Notes: a model not told the origin generated them from the sequence alone. A stretch of 44,836 bases of DNA from Methanotrichaceae archaeon (GCA_022865315.1 JALHSR010000127.1:1-44836), one strand, 5' to 3'; counted from the first letter of the stretch, positions 29,375 through 37,983 are shown. Numbers and translations are program-made.

Positions 29375-30598
29375 TCAAATCCCAAATCTTGCTTGCATGG
29401 GCACATTCACATTGCTGAGATCTCTCAGACGGATGTCCTGAAGCAAAATCGATTTGAGCTTCCTGGGAAAAACACTCAACGTTATCTCTTTTGTTCGACC
29501 ATACCTGCCCTTACTGATGACAACTGTATGCAAAATACCTAGCATATCCAATTCTGCAATGAGATCTGTAATTCTTCTATGTGTTAGATAGTCTGTATCA
29601 GCCATCGGACATAGTTGCTTGTACATATTGTATACGACGCTTGTAGTTATATTCCTAGTACCCAGTTCATCCAAAAGGATAATGCCATATAGAACCAACT
29701 TTGACTGGGTGGGTAGAGTCTTTATTACCTCTTCTACCCGATCTTGTTCAATCTTGTCCCTGGCCGATTTCACATGATCTTCTGTAACTATTACGCTATG
29801 AGACCGTTCCGCTAATTCTCCGGATATTCTAAGCAAATCCAAAGCCCTACGTGCATCACCATGTTCATGAGCCGCAAAAGCCGCACAAAGAGGCAAAACA
29901 CCTTCTGTCAGAATACTTTGCTTAAAAGCCACAGTAGCTCTTTGCTCCAGGATATCTTTGATCTGTTCAGCGTTATATGGAGGAAAAACTATCTCATCTT
30001 CACCAAGTGAACTCTTGACTCTGGGATCCATAAATTCAGTAAATCTCAGATCATTGCTGATGCCAATCAAGCTAACCTTGGACCGAAGCAGATCAGAATT
30101 AATTCGAGATAGATTGTATAGAATATTATCTCCTTTCTTAACCAGCTTATCAATTTCGTCTAGCATTATAATTACTACTTTCTTTTCGTTATCAAGGGCA
30201 TCTCTGAACTCCGAGTAGACTTGATCCGTAGGCCAGCCTGTCATTGGAATTTCCTTGTCAAAATGCCTTGCCAAATGAGCCAAAATCCTATATTGTGTAT
30301 CGATCACTTCGCAGTTAATATATATCACTGAACACTTAATCCCAGAACTCGTTTCTTCAAGTTCTTTTCCCACGAATTTAGTAACTGCGGTTTTCCCTGT
30401 GCCGGTCTTGCCATATATGAGAACGTTAGAGGGAGTCTCTCCTCTTAATGCAGGAACCAAAATTGAAGCTAAAGCATTGATCTGATCTTCTCTATGAGGT
30501 AGTTCGCTGGGCGTGTATGTCGATCTCAGAACATCTCTATCTTGGAATATTCCACCTTGTGATAAGAGATCAGCAAATAGCCCTCTTGATGTTGACAT
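29375..30598 (-). CDS. cdc6: Orc1/Cdc6 replication initiator
   Basis: AAA+ protein that binds origin boxes and loads the MCM helicase. Start at ATG 30598 (MSTSRGLFADLLSQGGIFQD), supported by GAGGGGAATTAAC upstream; 407 residues, the usual size. Walker A GKTGTGKT (63-70), Walker B VVIIMLDEIDKL (DEID 147-150), sensor 1 region LIGISNDLRF, the family box EDEIVFPPYNAEQIKDIL, sensor 2 GDARRALDLLRISGELA, and a C-terminal winged helix (about 310-407) that contacts ORB DNA. ORB-like boxes lie directly upstream, so this is probably an origin-linked Orc1-type copy. Confidence 0.95.
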   Translation of the reverse strand: MSTSRGLFADLLSQGGIFQDRDVLRSTYTPSELPHREDQINALASILVPALRGETPSNVLIYGKTGTGKTAVTKFVGKELEETSSGIKCSVIYINCEVIDTQYRILAHLARHFDKEIPMTGWPTDQVYSEFRDALDNEKKVVIIMLDEIDKLVKKGDNILYNLSRINSDLLRSKVSLIGISNDLRFTEFMDPRVKSSLGEDEIVFPPYNAEQIKDILEQRATVAFKQSILTEGVLPLCAAFAAHEHGDARRALDLLRISGELAERSHSVIVTEDHVKSARDKIEQDRVEEVIKTLPTQSKLVLYGIILLDELGTRNITTSVVYNMYKQLCPMADTDYLTHRRITDLIAELDMLGILHTVVISKGRYGRTKEITLSVFPRKLKSILLQDIRLRDLSNVNVPMQARFGI

Positions 30599-30659
30599 GT
30601 TAATTCCCCTCGAACAGTTTGTCAATGAAATGTAGACCTGATAAGAGTTATGGTACATA

Positions 30660-30680
30660 CCCCTTGGTTTCCAGTGGAGC
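30660..30680 (-). promoter_or_regulatory. Origin recognition box ORB1
   Basis: Minus-strand sequence CTCCACTGGAAACCAAGGG: the ORB core (TTCCA-x-TGGAAAC half) with its G-string, in the established archaeal order. Located 62 bp upstream of the cdc6 start; cdc6 may therefore be autoregulated by its product. Confidence 0.72.
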
Positions 30681-30691
30681 AACAACCTGCG

Positions 30692-30715
30692 ACCCCATTG
30701 TTTCCGGTGGAAACC
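30692..30715 (-). promoter_or_regulatory. Origin recognition box ORB2
   Basis: Minus-strand core TCCACCGGAAACAATGGGG, preceded by GGTT; contains the full dyad TTTCCACCGGAAA and a four-G string. Better match than ORB1. Same orientation, about 33 bp away, roughly three helical turns. Confidence 0.78.
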
Positions 30716-30795
30716 AAATAAATTTCTTGTAAGTATACTTATTGATAATGAAAATAAATTTCTCTGGTGTAATTACGCAAATTATCATATTTAAG

Positions 30796-30832
30796 ATTTG
30801 CTATCGGAGATTTTGTTTTTCGGATAGCAAAT
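30796..30832. repeat. Inverted repeat inside the candidate origin
   Basis: ATTTGCTATC (30796-30805) and GATAGCAAAT (30823-30832), 17-nt spacer, perfect arms. It lies between the ORBs and the AT-rich tract. It may be a structural element of the origin or a regulator site. Confidence 0.6.
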
Positions 30833-31153
30833 TATCTATTTTTATTGTTAATTATTTGTTTATTATTTTATATTATTGCTTAACAGAGTTGTGCAATGCG
30901 TTTCGTCGCTATTCATAAAGCAAAAAAATCATACGCAATAACGAATTTTCCTATTTTAATAGCCAGACTCTAATGAACATTTAAACCGAACATTGATAAA
31001 ATATCTATGCATACAATATAGAAATGTAACACCAATAAAATGCCGTTTTTGGGCTGGAACTTGAAATTATGAGCACACTAGAAGTTCCATGAGAAATAAG
31101 GGGGATCCACCTTCGATTTTTAATGAATTTATCGTTCACTCAACTAATAATGC

Positions 31154-31411
31154 TCATCTTACAGGTATTGTCTCTAACTGACTCGCAACATTCCAAATCT
31201 GGGTTCTAGTATGAAGTGGTATATTGGGATCATTGCTTATTTCATCCAGTATAGATATTGCAGATGCAGCCTTAATTGAATCGTCAATGTTTTCATCCAG
31301 AAGAATGGTTCTGACCTTTTCAGCCGAGCGCCTTATATTCCTTGGAACACCATCATCACCCATTATACGATCCAAAGACTCGACGCATTTAAGGATCTTT
31401 TCAGATGTCGT
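31154..31411 (-). CDS. UPF0147 family protein (apparent ACG start)
   Basis: Small all-helical archaeal protein of unknown function. DRIMGDDGVPRNIRRSAEKV, IKAASAISILDEISNDPNIP and LHTRTQIWNVASQLETI are unmistakable for UPF0147. The first conventional start in frame is TTG 31375, which would remove the conserved N-terminal helix; upstream codons encode TSEKILKCVESL before LDRIM. No ATG, GTG or TTG exists between that helix and the upstream in-frame stop, but ACG at 31411 follows GGTGGTGAT at ribosome-binding-site distance and would give 85 residues, the usual family length. The alternative is 31154-31375. Divergent from the zinc-ribbon gene. Confidence 0.85.
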   Translation of the reverse strand, partial: TTSEKILKCVESLDRIMGDDGVPRNIRRSAEKVRTILLDENIDDSIKAASAISILDEISNDPNIPLHTRTQIWNVASQLETIPVR

Positions 31412-31531
31412 AAAATCACCACCTTGGCCGGGACGGCAAAAAGATTAATCAGTGTGTCCGTCCAAGTCGGTTATGCAGTGATGTCACAGTCGATGTATTT
31501 AAACATATGTTAAGTAATTTGGTGATAAAGA

Positions 31532-31975
31532 TTGGAAGAAGAAGAGGTACTCAACAGGATAACCAAATTTCTAGAACAGGGTTGCACCATGCTAGCAACG
31601 CATCATAGCTGCGGAACACCTCTGTTTCGTTGCAAAGGCCAGATAATCTGCCCAGTTTGTTCATCGCTTCAAGTAGATGAAGCCGAAGCGGCAGTTGTTG
31701 CAACATCTTCAGAAATGGCATCGTCGAAAGCTAAAGCAGAAGATATCGTGCAGCTCAGAGAGTCGGAAATTTCAGTGCTACATAGTGGTCAAATGCAGCA
31801 ACAAATAACGCAAATAAACGATATTAATAGTGCAAAAAACAGTCTGAAAGCAGCCCTTTTAAAAAAGCTAGGAAATCTTCAGATCAAAATGGAAGAAGAG
31901 GATGATCTCGATCGGCTTTATGGTATATTGGAATGTCTTGAAATAATTCTAGATATTTTAAAAATTTTGGAATAA
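31532..31975 (+). CDS. Sjogren/scleroderma autoantigen 1 (SSSCA1)-type zinc-ribbon protein
   Basis: 147 residues. The N-terminus has the family zinc ribbon MLATHHSCGTPLFRCKGQII with CPVC (Cys27, 34, 40, 43), preceded by a helix. The rest is a flexible Ala/Glu/Ser-rich linker and a C-terminal amphipathic helix (LDRLYGILECLEIILDILKI). Archaeal members have no established function. TTG 31532 is used as start, with GGTGAT upstream. Divergent from UPF0147, sharing a 120-bp spacer. Confidence 0.82.
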   Translation: MEEEEVLNRITKFLEQGCTMLATHHSCGTPLFRCKGQIICPVCSSLQVDEAEAAVVATSSEMASSKAKAEDIVQLRESEISVLHSGQMQQQITQINDINSAKNSLKAALLKKLGNLQIKMEEEDDLDRLYGILECLEIILDILKILE

Positions 31976-32181
31976 CAAAAATATTTATTAGTGCGAATAC
32001 AAAGCGAATTGTGGCTCCATTGGAAATGAAGGGGTTTAATGAACTGGATTACAAATAGAACGTAGTTTCTTTTTGCAAAAACTTCTTATGCCAAAAACAG
32101 ATTTAGATCTGGGCGAATTTGACAAAACTCTCTACTTCAGCGAATTGATGCAAATGGATTTTAATCGGTTTCCAAGATTTG

Positions 32182-32763
32182 TTACTCTTTCTCGAAGTGA
32201 CCGATCATAACGCAGGAAAGACTGGATACATGTAAATGGGCAGTTGTCCGATCTCGCGTTATCCGCTCTTCAGGATATCCAAGGTTGTCTAGAATTACCA
32301 CTTCCATGGAGAGGCCTTGGTTTTCCAAATACTGGCAAAGGCCTTTGAGATCGACCGTCTCATCTGCAATGAGAAAAACAATCTTTCCTCTTTTGAGTTC
32401 GGCAGCTATAGTATAGGGATCAAGTTTTCTGCCATGAGATGTCACAGGTACAACTCTTAGATGACTAACCTTTAAGCGGGCGCAGGCCAATTGCATGCTT
32501 GATATCCCCGGAATAACTTTACCGGGAAGGTAACCTAAACCGCTTAGCATGGGGTCTCCAGTTGAGAGTACAACAGCATCCTCCGGCAACTGGTTCAAGG
32601 TTTTAAAATCTTCTATCGCATTCAGGGAGGTTTCAGGCATAATATGATCCTCGACAAGTTTGATAGCCCTCTTCGATCCGTAGATAATCTTAGCTTTACG
32701 AATAGCTTCGATTGCATCTTCTGTTAGCATTTTTGGACCTGCTCCGACCCCTATTATGATCAT
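32182..32763 (-). CDS. cbiE: Cobalt-precorrin-7 C5-methyltransferase
   Basis: Tetrapyrrole methylase of the anaerobic B12 pathway; with CbiT it makes cobalt-precorrin-8. Motifs: GVGAGPKMLTEDAIEAIRKA (SAM loop with the GxGxG), VVLSTGDPMLSGLG, PGISSMQLACARL and FLIADETVDL. 193 residues, normal for archaeal CbiE not fused to CbiT. Last gene of the eight-gene operon, overlapping cbiD by 4 bp. Confidence 0.9.
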   Translation of the reverse strand: MIIIGVGAGPKMLTEDAIEAIRKAKIIYGSKRAIKLVEDHIMPETSLNAIEDFKTLNQLPEDAVVLSTGDPMLSGLGYLPGKVIPGISSMQLACARLKVSHLRVVPVTSHGRKLDPYTIAAELKRGKIVFLIADETVDLKGLCQYLENQGLSMEVVILDNLGYPEERITRDRTTAHLHVSSLSCVMIGHFEKE

Positions 32764-33773
32764 GGCAGATCTTTGAAGATTTTTCCATCTTTCAGAAGCA
32801 GTACTAACCTTGTATGTGGAAATTTGGCTTTGGTTCTCTTCAAGGCTTCAGAAATATGGGGGTGTTCTGGATCTTTGCTAACCATCTCTGCTATGGTGAT
32901 ATATTCTGTTCCATCGAGGACTTGCGGCCATGCCCATTTCAGTATTAGAGCCGGCAATCCGCAAATGATACTATCTTGATTATTTCTAAATTTAATGCGA
33001 TCTAATTGGTTTCCAATTAGTACCGCTCTATGATCTGGGAATAGCATTCTACAATATTTCAAACCTGTTCTACCGGTGGTGACAACAACGCTTGTTGAAT
33101 CGTTGATCTCCGTTTCTCGACTTTCTCCTAGGTGATCATTCCATGGTTCGGAGAATCCCGTAGAGCCTAAGATAGAAATTCCTCCTTCAATGCCAAGCCG
33201 CGGATTAAGGGTATTTTTCGCCACAATTTCACCTTTGGGCACACTTAACTCCACTCTTGCACCTTGCATTCCGGTTTGAGCTAAGCCCTCTTCAATGGCA
33301 TTTATAATCTGCTGCCGAGCAGATTGGCTTATTGCATGATGATAAATTTGGTTGCTTAGGCCCAGCTTGGCAATTCTGCCGATGCCTTTGCCAATAATTA
33401 GCTCGATTTCCCGCGAATTTTCGGCGCACGCCATTAACTCTAGTCCGTGGGTAACATCAAACTCATGATCACCTCCGTCTTTAATAGCTATGCAAAATCC
33501 CTTCTTAGCTATTACTGGCAGGGTTACCCGAATCCCTATTGGCGTCATCACGTCTACTATGTCCAGGGGGTCGCAAAGAGATATTATGGCACCTTTACAA
33601 GCAGCTGATGCGGTTGTTCCAGTTGTTACGCCACGCTGAAGTACCTTACCATTGGAAAGAAGGACGTAGAGCCCACTTTGAATCTTAGCCAGAACTTGAG
33701 ATTCTTCCGCCCGTTCTATCCACTCGGTTGGAATCTCGAAGCCGTTCACTGGATCAATGATACGATCTTGCAT
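32760..33773 (-). CDS. cbiD: Cobalt-precorrin-5B C1-methyltransferase
   Basis: Methylates C1 in the anaerobic corrin pathway. Features: LQRGVTTGTTASAACKGAII near the N-terminus (the TTGT-x-A-x-A motif), IAIKDGGDHEFDVTHG, GGISILGSTGFSEPWND, and VVVTTGRTGL. 337 residues. Overlaps cbiC by 20 bp and cbiE by 4 bp, so translation is tightly coupled. Confidence 0.93.
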   Translation of the reverse strand: MQDRIIDPVNGFEIPTEWIERAEESQVLAKIQSGLYVLLSNGKVLQRGVTTGTTASAACKGAIISLCDPLDIVDVMTPIGIRVTLPVIAKKGFCIAIKDGGDHEFDVTHGLELMACAENSREIELIIGKGIGRIAKLGLSNQIYHHAISQSARQQIINAIEEGLAQTGMQGARVELSVPKGEIVAKNTLNPRLGIEGGISILGSTGFSEPWNDHLGESRETEINDSTSVVVTTGRTGLKYCRMLFPDHRAVLIGNQLDRIKFRNNQDSIICGLPALILKWAWPQVLDGTEYITIAEMVSKDPEHPHISEALKRTKAKFPHTRLVLLLKDGKIFKDLP

Positions 33774-34389
33774 AAATATTGATAATCTCGTTTATAGCTG
33801 CCACGGCGATAGGTGTACCACCTCTAGTTCCTACTGTAGTGATCGAAGGGACGCTCAGATTTCTCAATTGTTCCTTACTTTCTGCGGCATTTACAAACCC
33901 AACCGGAACTCCAATTACCATTGCGGGCATAACCTTTCCAGATCTAAAAAGATCACAAAGTGTAATAAGAGCCGAAGGAGCATTTCCAATTATTACTATA
34001 GATGCAGAAATCTCTTCCTGCAAAGCCAAAACGCCAGCGGAAGTTCTTGTTATTCCGTTGGCCACAGCAAGATTGTCACCGCTACCTATGAAAGTCTTGA
34101 TGGCGCTCTTATGTTCGCTCTTAATTATGCCAGATTCGACCATTTTGATATCAACGTAGATTGTTTTCCCATCTCTCAATGCTGAAAAACAGGCACTAAT
34201 TGGATCCAAATTGAAACGTAATAGCTCTGATACACTCGGATCCCCGGTTGCTATGACACACCTTTGACGGATTTTATCCTCAACGCAAGAATCTCCGATT
34301 AGCTTTGATACTAACTTGCGACTCTTTTGGCTTATCTCCATGGCCTGCGATGTTGTGGCCCCTATATCCCTGAAGTCCTCGAGCATCAT
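33754..34389 (-). CDS. cbiC: Cobalt-precorrin-8 methylmutase
   Basis: Moves the C11 methyl to C12, forming cobyrinate. Features: QRCVIATGDPSVSELLRF, the helix with IYVDIKMVESGI, GNAPSALITLCDL and VIGVPVGFVNAAESKEQL, with the final TVGTRGGTPIAVAAINEI, all standard CbiC/CobH sequences. The catalytic histidine usually found near the N-terminus is not obvious; the segment before ATGDPS reads IRQRCVIA, where other members have a RxVHATAD-like sequence. 211 residues. Lies 7 bp after cbiH. Confidence 0.9.
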   Translation of the reverse strand: MMLEDFRDIGATTSQAMEISQKSRKLVSKLIGDSCVEDKIRQRCVIATGDPSVSELLRFNLDPISACFSALRDGKTIYVDIKMVESGIIKSEHKSAIKTFIGSGDNLAVANGITRTSAGVLALQEEISASIVIIGNAPSALITLCDLFRSGKVMPAMVIGVPVGFVNAAESKEQLRNLSVPSITTVGTRGGTPIAVAAINEIINIYARSYH

Positions 34390-34396
34390 TTCACGC

Positions 34397-35809
34397 TCAA
34401 TAGCAGTATTTGGCTTGATATCCTCTGCGGGTTATTATTTTGTTATCTTTTATAAACGCGTTGCGAGAACTAATGATAAGGGTAAACCTAAATCCATCAG
34501 CTTTGTGATTTAGAAGGTCGCTTGACGTTGATATTTTTATCTCTTCCTTTTTTCTGTTGATATCTCTTGCCAGTGTACAAGGCCTATTTGGAGAGATGCG
34601 CTCGAGAACAGGTTCGAGCTCATCGGAACGTACGTTGTATGCAACAATCCCAAATCCTTCCTTATTCAACCTTGCTATCTTTATTGGCTCTTTGGCATTG
34701 GAGAAAAGAGCAAAATCATTCACTAGAGGTGCTCCTGCCTTTGCTGCAACCGCAGAAAATGCGCTTATACCAGGTGATACATGAATATTATGGGATCCTT
34801 GAGCTTCCTCAAGAATCCTCCAAGCAGCGCTAAATATGCTGGGGTCTCCTCCAGTTAAGATCGAAGAAATCTGATTCTTTTCCGAAGCGACTCTTGCGTC
34901 ATGGAAACGCAACTTCATTCTTTCCGAGCAATTTCCGTAATGAAGAATTCCTTCTCCTTTAGAGATGCTCCTTGCCATTTGAATATATCTCTTAGGTCCA
35001 AAAAGTTTAGCTGACTCCTTTAACAGTTCTCTGGCTTCTATAGTGAGACAAGCAGGATCGCCAGGCCCTAGACCGACGATGTTTATCTTGGATTTGCGAA
35101 AAGCTTGGCCTCGGTGAATATTATGGCCGCAGATGATAATAAGGGTAAACATATCGATCTTTTCTTTGAGCCATTCCTCATTCAGTATCTGGTCAACCTT
35201 AGACCAGATCAGCTCCTCGCATTCTCTGGCAATATTTCGAGCGATTAAAACATCAGTTTCCGATCTAAAGTATTCTAAAGCTTTATCCAGTTGCCAGTTG
35301 CGCTTCCTGCTACGTGGATTATAAAGGGCTACAGACATATTTAATTCTGCAGCTAGCTTAATTCTTCTATCAATTTCCGAAAAGGGAGTCAACAAGTCGC
35401 TTAAGCTTATAATTGCCACGGAATCTAAAAAAGTGATGCCAGTTCGACAAGCAGCTGCTGTAAGTGATGTCACGCCAGGGACGACTTCTACACTTTTCAT
35501 GTTTGCTTTTTTGCAAGCCACCTCGAGGCCGAGTCCTGCCATGCCATATATATTGGGATCACCGCTACTCACCAACGCCACTCGGCCTGTATCTAGCAGA
35601 TCTACAGCGATCTTAGATCTATCCACCTCTTGACCCATACCGCTGGAGAATATCTCTTTTCCATCGAGCAAATCTTTCAATAGCGCTATGTAGGTATGAT
35701 GACCCACTATGAATTTGGATTCTTCAATTGCGTTTAATGCCTGGGGGGTCATTAAATTGCGTTGGCCCGGACCTATTCCAACGATATATAGCTTATTCTC
35801 CGATTGCAA
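34397..35809 (-). CDS. cbiH: Fused cobalt-factor III C17-methyltransferase (CbiH) with a second CbiH-like domain
   Basis: Ring-contracting C17-methyltransferase. Residues 1-235 are a full CbiH: YIVGIGPGQRNLMTPQALNA, ALVSSGDPNIYGMAG, VVPGVTSLTAAACRTG, VALYNPRSRKRNWQL and LIIICGHN. Residues about 245-470 are a second, more diverged tetrapyrrole methylase domain: INIVGLGPGDPACLTIEARE, ILTGGDPSIFSAAW, VSPGISAFSAVAAKAGAP, IVAYNVRS and LIISSRNAF. Other archaea carry two separate cbiH genes; here they are joined in 470 residues. Starts at TTG 35809 with GGGAGAGTGA upstream, overlapping cbiG by 17 bp. Confidence 0.88.
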   Translation of the reverse strand: MQSENKLYIVGIGPGQRNLMTPQALNAIEESKFIVGHHTYIALLKDLLDGKEIFSSGMGQEVDRSKIAVDLLDTGRVALVSSGDPNIYGMAGLGLEVACKKANMKSVEVVPGVTSLTAAACRTGITFLDSVAIISLSDLLTPFSEIDRRIKLAAELNMSVALYNPRSRKRNWQLDKALEYFRSETDVLIARNIARECEELIWSKVDQILNEEWLKEKIDMFTLIIICGHNIHRGQAFRKSKINIVGLGPGDPACLTIEARELLKESAKLFGPKRYIQMARSISKGEGILHYGNCSERMKLRFHDARVASEKNQISSILTGGDPSIFSAAWRILEEAQGSHNIHVSPGISAFSAVAAKAGAPLVNDFALFSNAKEPIKIARLNKEGFGIVAYNVRSDELEPVLERISPNRPCTLARDINRKKEEIKISTSSDLLNHKADGFRFTLIISSRNAFIKDNKIITRRGYQAKYCY

Positions 35810-36674
35810 CAGTCACTCTCCCGAAGACTTTTTTGGGCATTATAAGCCTCGTACCGATTGCCATAGCAGCAGGCTCGGCAACGCCAGTAAGGCCAAGGTC
35901 GATGGCTCGAGAAATAGTGGTAGGTACTTGGGTGTTTAATATGTCAGCAGTTAAGTAGATTACATCTATTCCTAAAACAGCCGCTGCATCGGAGATGCCA
36001 GCCTCATCTTTCTTGAGCCAAGCTGTAGTTATGGTACTAATTTCATCTCTCCTTCGTCCAATGGAATGAAGGGCGCAATCTATGGCATCTAGAACTTCCT
36101 GCGCGCTAACACCTTTTCTTGTTCCTAGGCCAAGTATCAATCCTTTAGTCTTGAGAACCGCAACATCTTTATCTACTACGACAATCTTAGGCCCTTTTAA
36201 TCTAAGGATAGGCATATCGCATTCAAGAAATGCCAGATTAATCTCTTTTGAAACATTCTTATTCAAGATTTCTGTTCCAAGAGAGTCTGCGATTTCCTCT
36301 AGATTTCTTTTTCCAGTGGAGTAAGTTGCCGTGGTGATAGCCGGAAAGATGTCAAGCTCATTGGCAAGGTATTGTGTTAATTCATTGGCTCCGTGATGAC
36401 CCCCAACGATTGGAACAGCACAGTGTAGGGCAGAATCTAGCGCTACTACAGGGGTATCTATCCACTTATCTTTGAGATGATTGCAGATGTTTCGGACCAA
36501 GATGCCGGCCGCCATGATCCCCACAACCATATCAAATGTCTTCAGGATCTCACCAATCTTCTCTCGATCATAAAGAACCAATGATGGATCATATTTCCCA
36601 ATTAGGGCTTGACAGATCTTTTTCCCTTTATCCAGATCTTTGGGAAAGACCAGGATAGCTACCGTTCTCTGTAT
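35793..36674 (-). CDS. cbiG: Cobalt-precorrin-5A hydrolase (apparent ATA start)
   Basis: Opens the delta-lactone and releases acetaldehyde. Features: MVVGIMAAGILVRNICNHLK, PVVALDSALHCAVPIVGGHH, GANELTQYLA, LGLGTRKGVSAQEVLDAID and TQVPTTISRAIDLGLTGVAE plus PAAMA. The first conventional start (TTG 36581) would lose the first strand and helix. Upstream, in frame, are VAILVFPKDLDKGKKICQAL and IGKYDPSLVLYDR, a normal CbiG N-terminus, and a perfect AGGAGGT lies 7 nt before an ATA at 36674. No ATG, GTG or TTG is available between them. ATA gives 293 residues. The alternative is 35793-36581. Confidence 0.88.
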   Translation of the reverse strand: MQRTVAILVFPKDLDKGKKICQALIGKYDPSLVLYDREKIGEILKTFDMVVGIMAAGILVRNICNHLKDKWIDTPVVALDSALHCAVPIVGGHHGANELTQYLANELDIFPAITTATYSTGKRNLEEIADSLGTEILNKNVSKEINLAFLECDMPILRLKGPKIVVVDKDVAVLKTKGLILGLGTRKGVSAQEVLDAIDCALHSIGRRRDEISTITTAWLKKDEAGISDAAAVLGIDVIYLTADILNTQVPTTISRAIDLGLTGVAEPAAMAIGTRLIMPKKVFGRVTVAIGE

Positions 36675-37369
36675 AGGTGCGACCTCCTGAAGCCCGTCCT
36701 GTCAATAACGCCTCCTACTAAAATCAAAGCACTATGTTTCACTCCCTCTGCTTCGACTTTATCTGCAATATTTTTCAGGTTACCTAACAGAATCTTCTGG
36801 TCAGGCCAGGATGCATGATAGATTAAGGCAACAGGTGTTTCCTCTGGCATCTGCAATGAAGCCATTACTTCTTGGACTTTGTCTGCTGCCAAGAAAATTG
36901 CCATTGTTGCGCCATGCTTTGAGAGTGAAGTTAGGTCATCCTTTTCAAGAGTCGCTCCAACTGGTCTAGTTATAATCAGCGACTCTGAAACACCCTTAAG
37001 TGTAAGTTGGGTTTTTAAGGCAGCAGCGGCTGCAAACAAAGATGAAACCCCTGGCACAACTTCCACTTCAATACCAGCCTCCTCCAGCGGTCTTATTTGC
37101 TCCAAAATAGCTCCATATAGAGAGGGATCCCCACTATGCAATCTAACAATCTTCTTGCCAGCGTTCAAAGATTCAATAATTTTGGCTATTATAGATTCAA
37201 GAGATAAATTACTGCTATTGACAAGTTCAGCTGTCAGGCCTGAAAGGAGTTGCGGATTCACAAGAGAACCTGCATAAATTATTAAATCAGCATCTTTTAA
37301 CAACTTAAATCCCTTCACTGTAATTAGTTCCGGATCTCCTGGCCCTGCACCTACAAACCAGACCTTCAT
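36659..37369 (-). CDS. cbiF: Cobalt-precorrin-4 C11-methyltransferase
   Basis: Tetrapyrrole methylase, 236 residues. Features: VWFVGAGPGDPELITVKGFK, LIIYAGSLVNPQLL, VRLHSGDPSLYGAILEQI, VVPGVSSLFAAAAALKTQL, TRPVG, AIFLAADKV and ALIYHASWPDQKI, all typical of CbiF/CobM. Overlaps cbiL by 4 bp; its last codons overlap the ribosome-binding site and ATA of cbiG. Confidence 0.95.
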   Translation of the reverse strand: MKVWFVGAGPGDPELITVKGFKLLKDADLIIYAGSLVNPQLLSGLTAELVNSSNLSLESIIAKIIESLNAGKKIVRLHSGDPSLYGAILEQIRPLEEAGIEVEVVPGVSSLFAAAAALKTQLTLKGVSESLIITRPVGATLEKDDLTSLSKHGATMAIFLAADKVQEVMASLQMPEETPVALIYHASWPDQKILLGNLKNIADKVEAEGVKHSALILVGGVIDRTGFRRSHLYRER

Positions 37370-37983
37370 GTTTTCTTCCTAGCATAAAGTACGGAAAAGT
37401 AATCGCTGCGTTCCGGCATATCTTGCGAATTTCCTTTTACAATTTTCTCTTGTGATGTATAGAGCCTGCTTCCAAGAATGAATTCCTCGAACCCTTGCTT
37501 CTGAAGATCCTCTGCCATCTTTCTTGGATGTATCGCTTTCATTCGTATTTTGGCAAAGATCTCAGAACCGTCAGAAACCTCAAATGACTTATCAAAGGCA
37601 CTGCCAAACTTCGATGCTAATGCTGGAATCACTCCAACTCCTGGGATGGTTTTCACTTCTATCTCGGGATGTCTATCAATTAATATTTTTTTAAGGTGAA
37701 TAAAAGTAGAAAATGTATTAACATCACCAATCACTGCGAAACCTACCAATGCCTTAGAAGCGGAGTCGGCCACGATTTCTGCATTCTTTACCCAGATTCT
37801 CTCCAGTTCTTGTTCATCGTCGATCATAGGAAAAGTGAGAATATTCGGGGAGCAATACGGCCGTGCTAGCTCAGCAGACATCTCTCCTGGCACGAAAACC
37901 TTGAAGCAACTTTGGAGGGCTTTAGCGGCCTTAAAAGTCATGAGTTCCGGATCTCCCGGGCCTAGACTAATCCCTATTAGCAT
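37366..37983 (-). CDS. cbiL: Cobalt-factor II C20-methyltransferase
   Basis: Tetrapyrrole methylase that adds the second methyl, at C20. Features: GISLGPGDPELMTFKAAKAL, VGFAVIGDVNTFSTFIHL, and IPGVGVIPALASKFG. 205 residues, on the short side for CbiL but typical in archaea. Ribosome-binding site GGTGGTGGG. Overlaps cbiT by 7 bp and cbiF by 4 bp. Confidence 0.92.
   Translation of the reverse strand: MLIGISLGPGDPELMTFKAAKALQSCFKVFVPGEMSAELARPYCSPNILTFPMIDDEQELERIWVKNAEIVADSASKALVGFAVIGDVNTFSTFIHLKKILIDRHPEIEVKTIPGVGVIPALASKFGSAFDKSFEVSDGSEIFAKIRMKAIHPRKMAEDLQKQGFEEFILGSRLYTSQEKIVKGNSQDMPERSDYFSVLYARKKT

Larger units (their letters stand above)
30599..31153. other. Candidate replication origin (oriC) next to cdc6
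   Basis: 555-bp gene-free stretch upstream of cdc6. It contains two origin-recognition boxes in the same orientation (30660-30680, 30692-30715), a 10-bp inverted repeat (30796-30832), and a very AT-rich tract at about 30832-30885 (runs of TTATTATTTTATATTATT) that could be the unwinding element. This arrangement, ORBs beside an orc1/cdc6 gene plus an AT-rich element, is the known layout of euryarchaeal origins. Confidence 0.75.

Noticed and set aside
33757-34185. Long plus-strand frames antisense to cbiC and the other cbi genes
   Set aside because: Shadows of well-recognised genes on the other strand.
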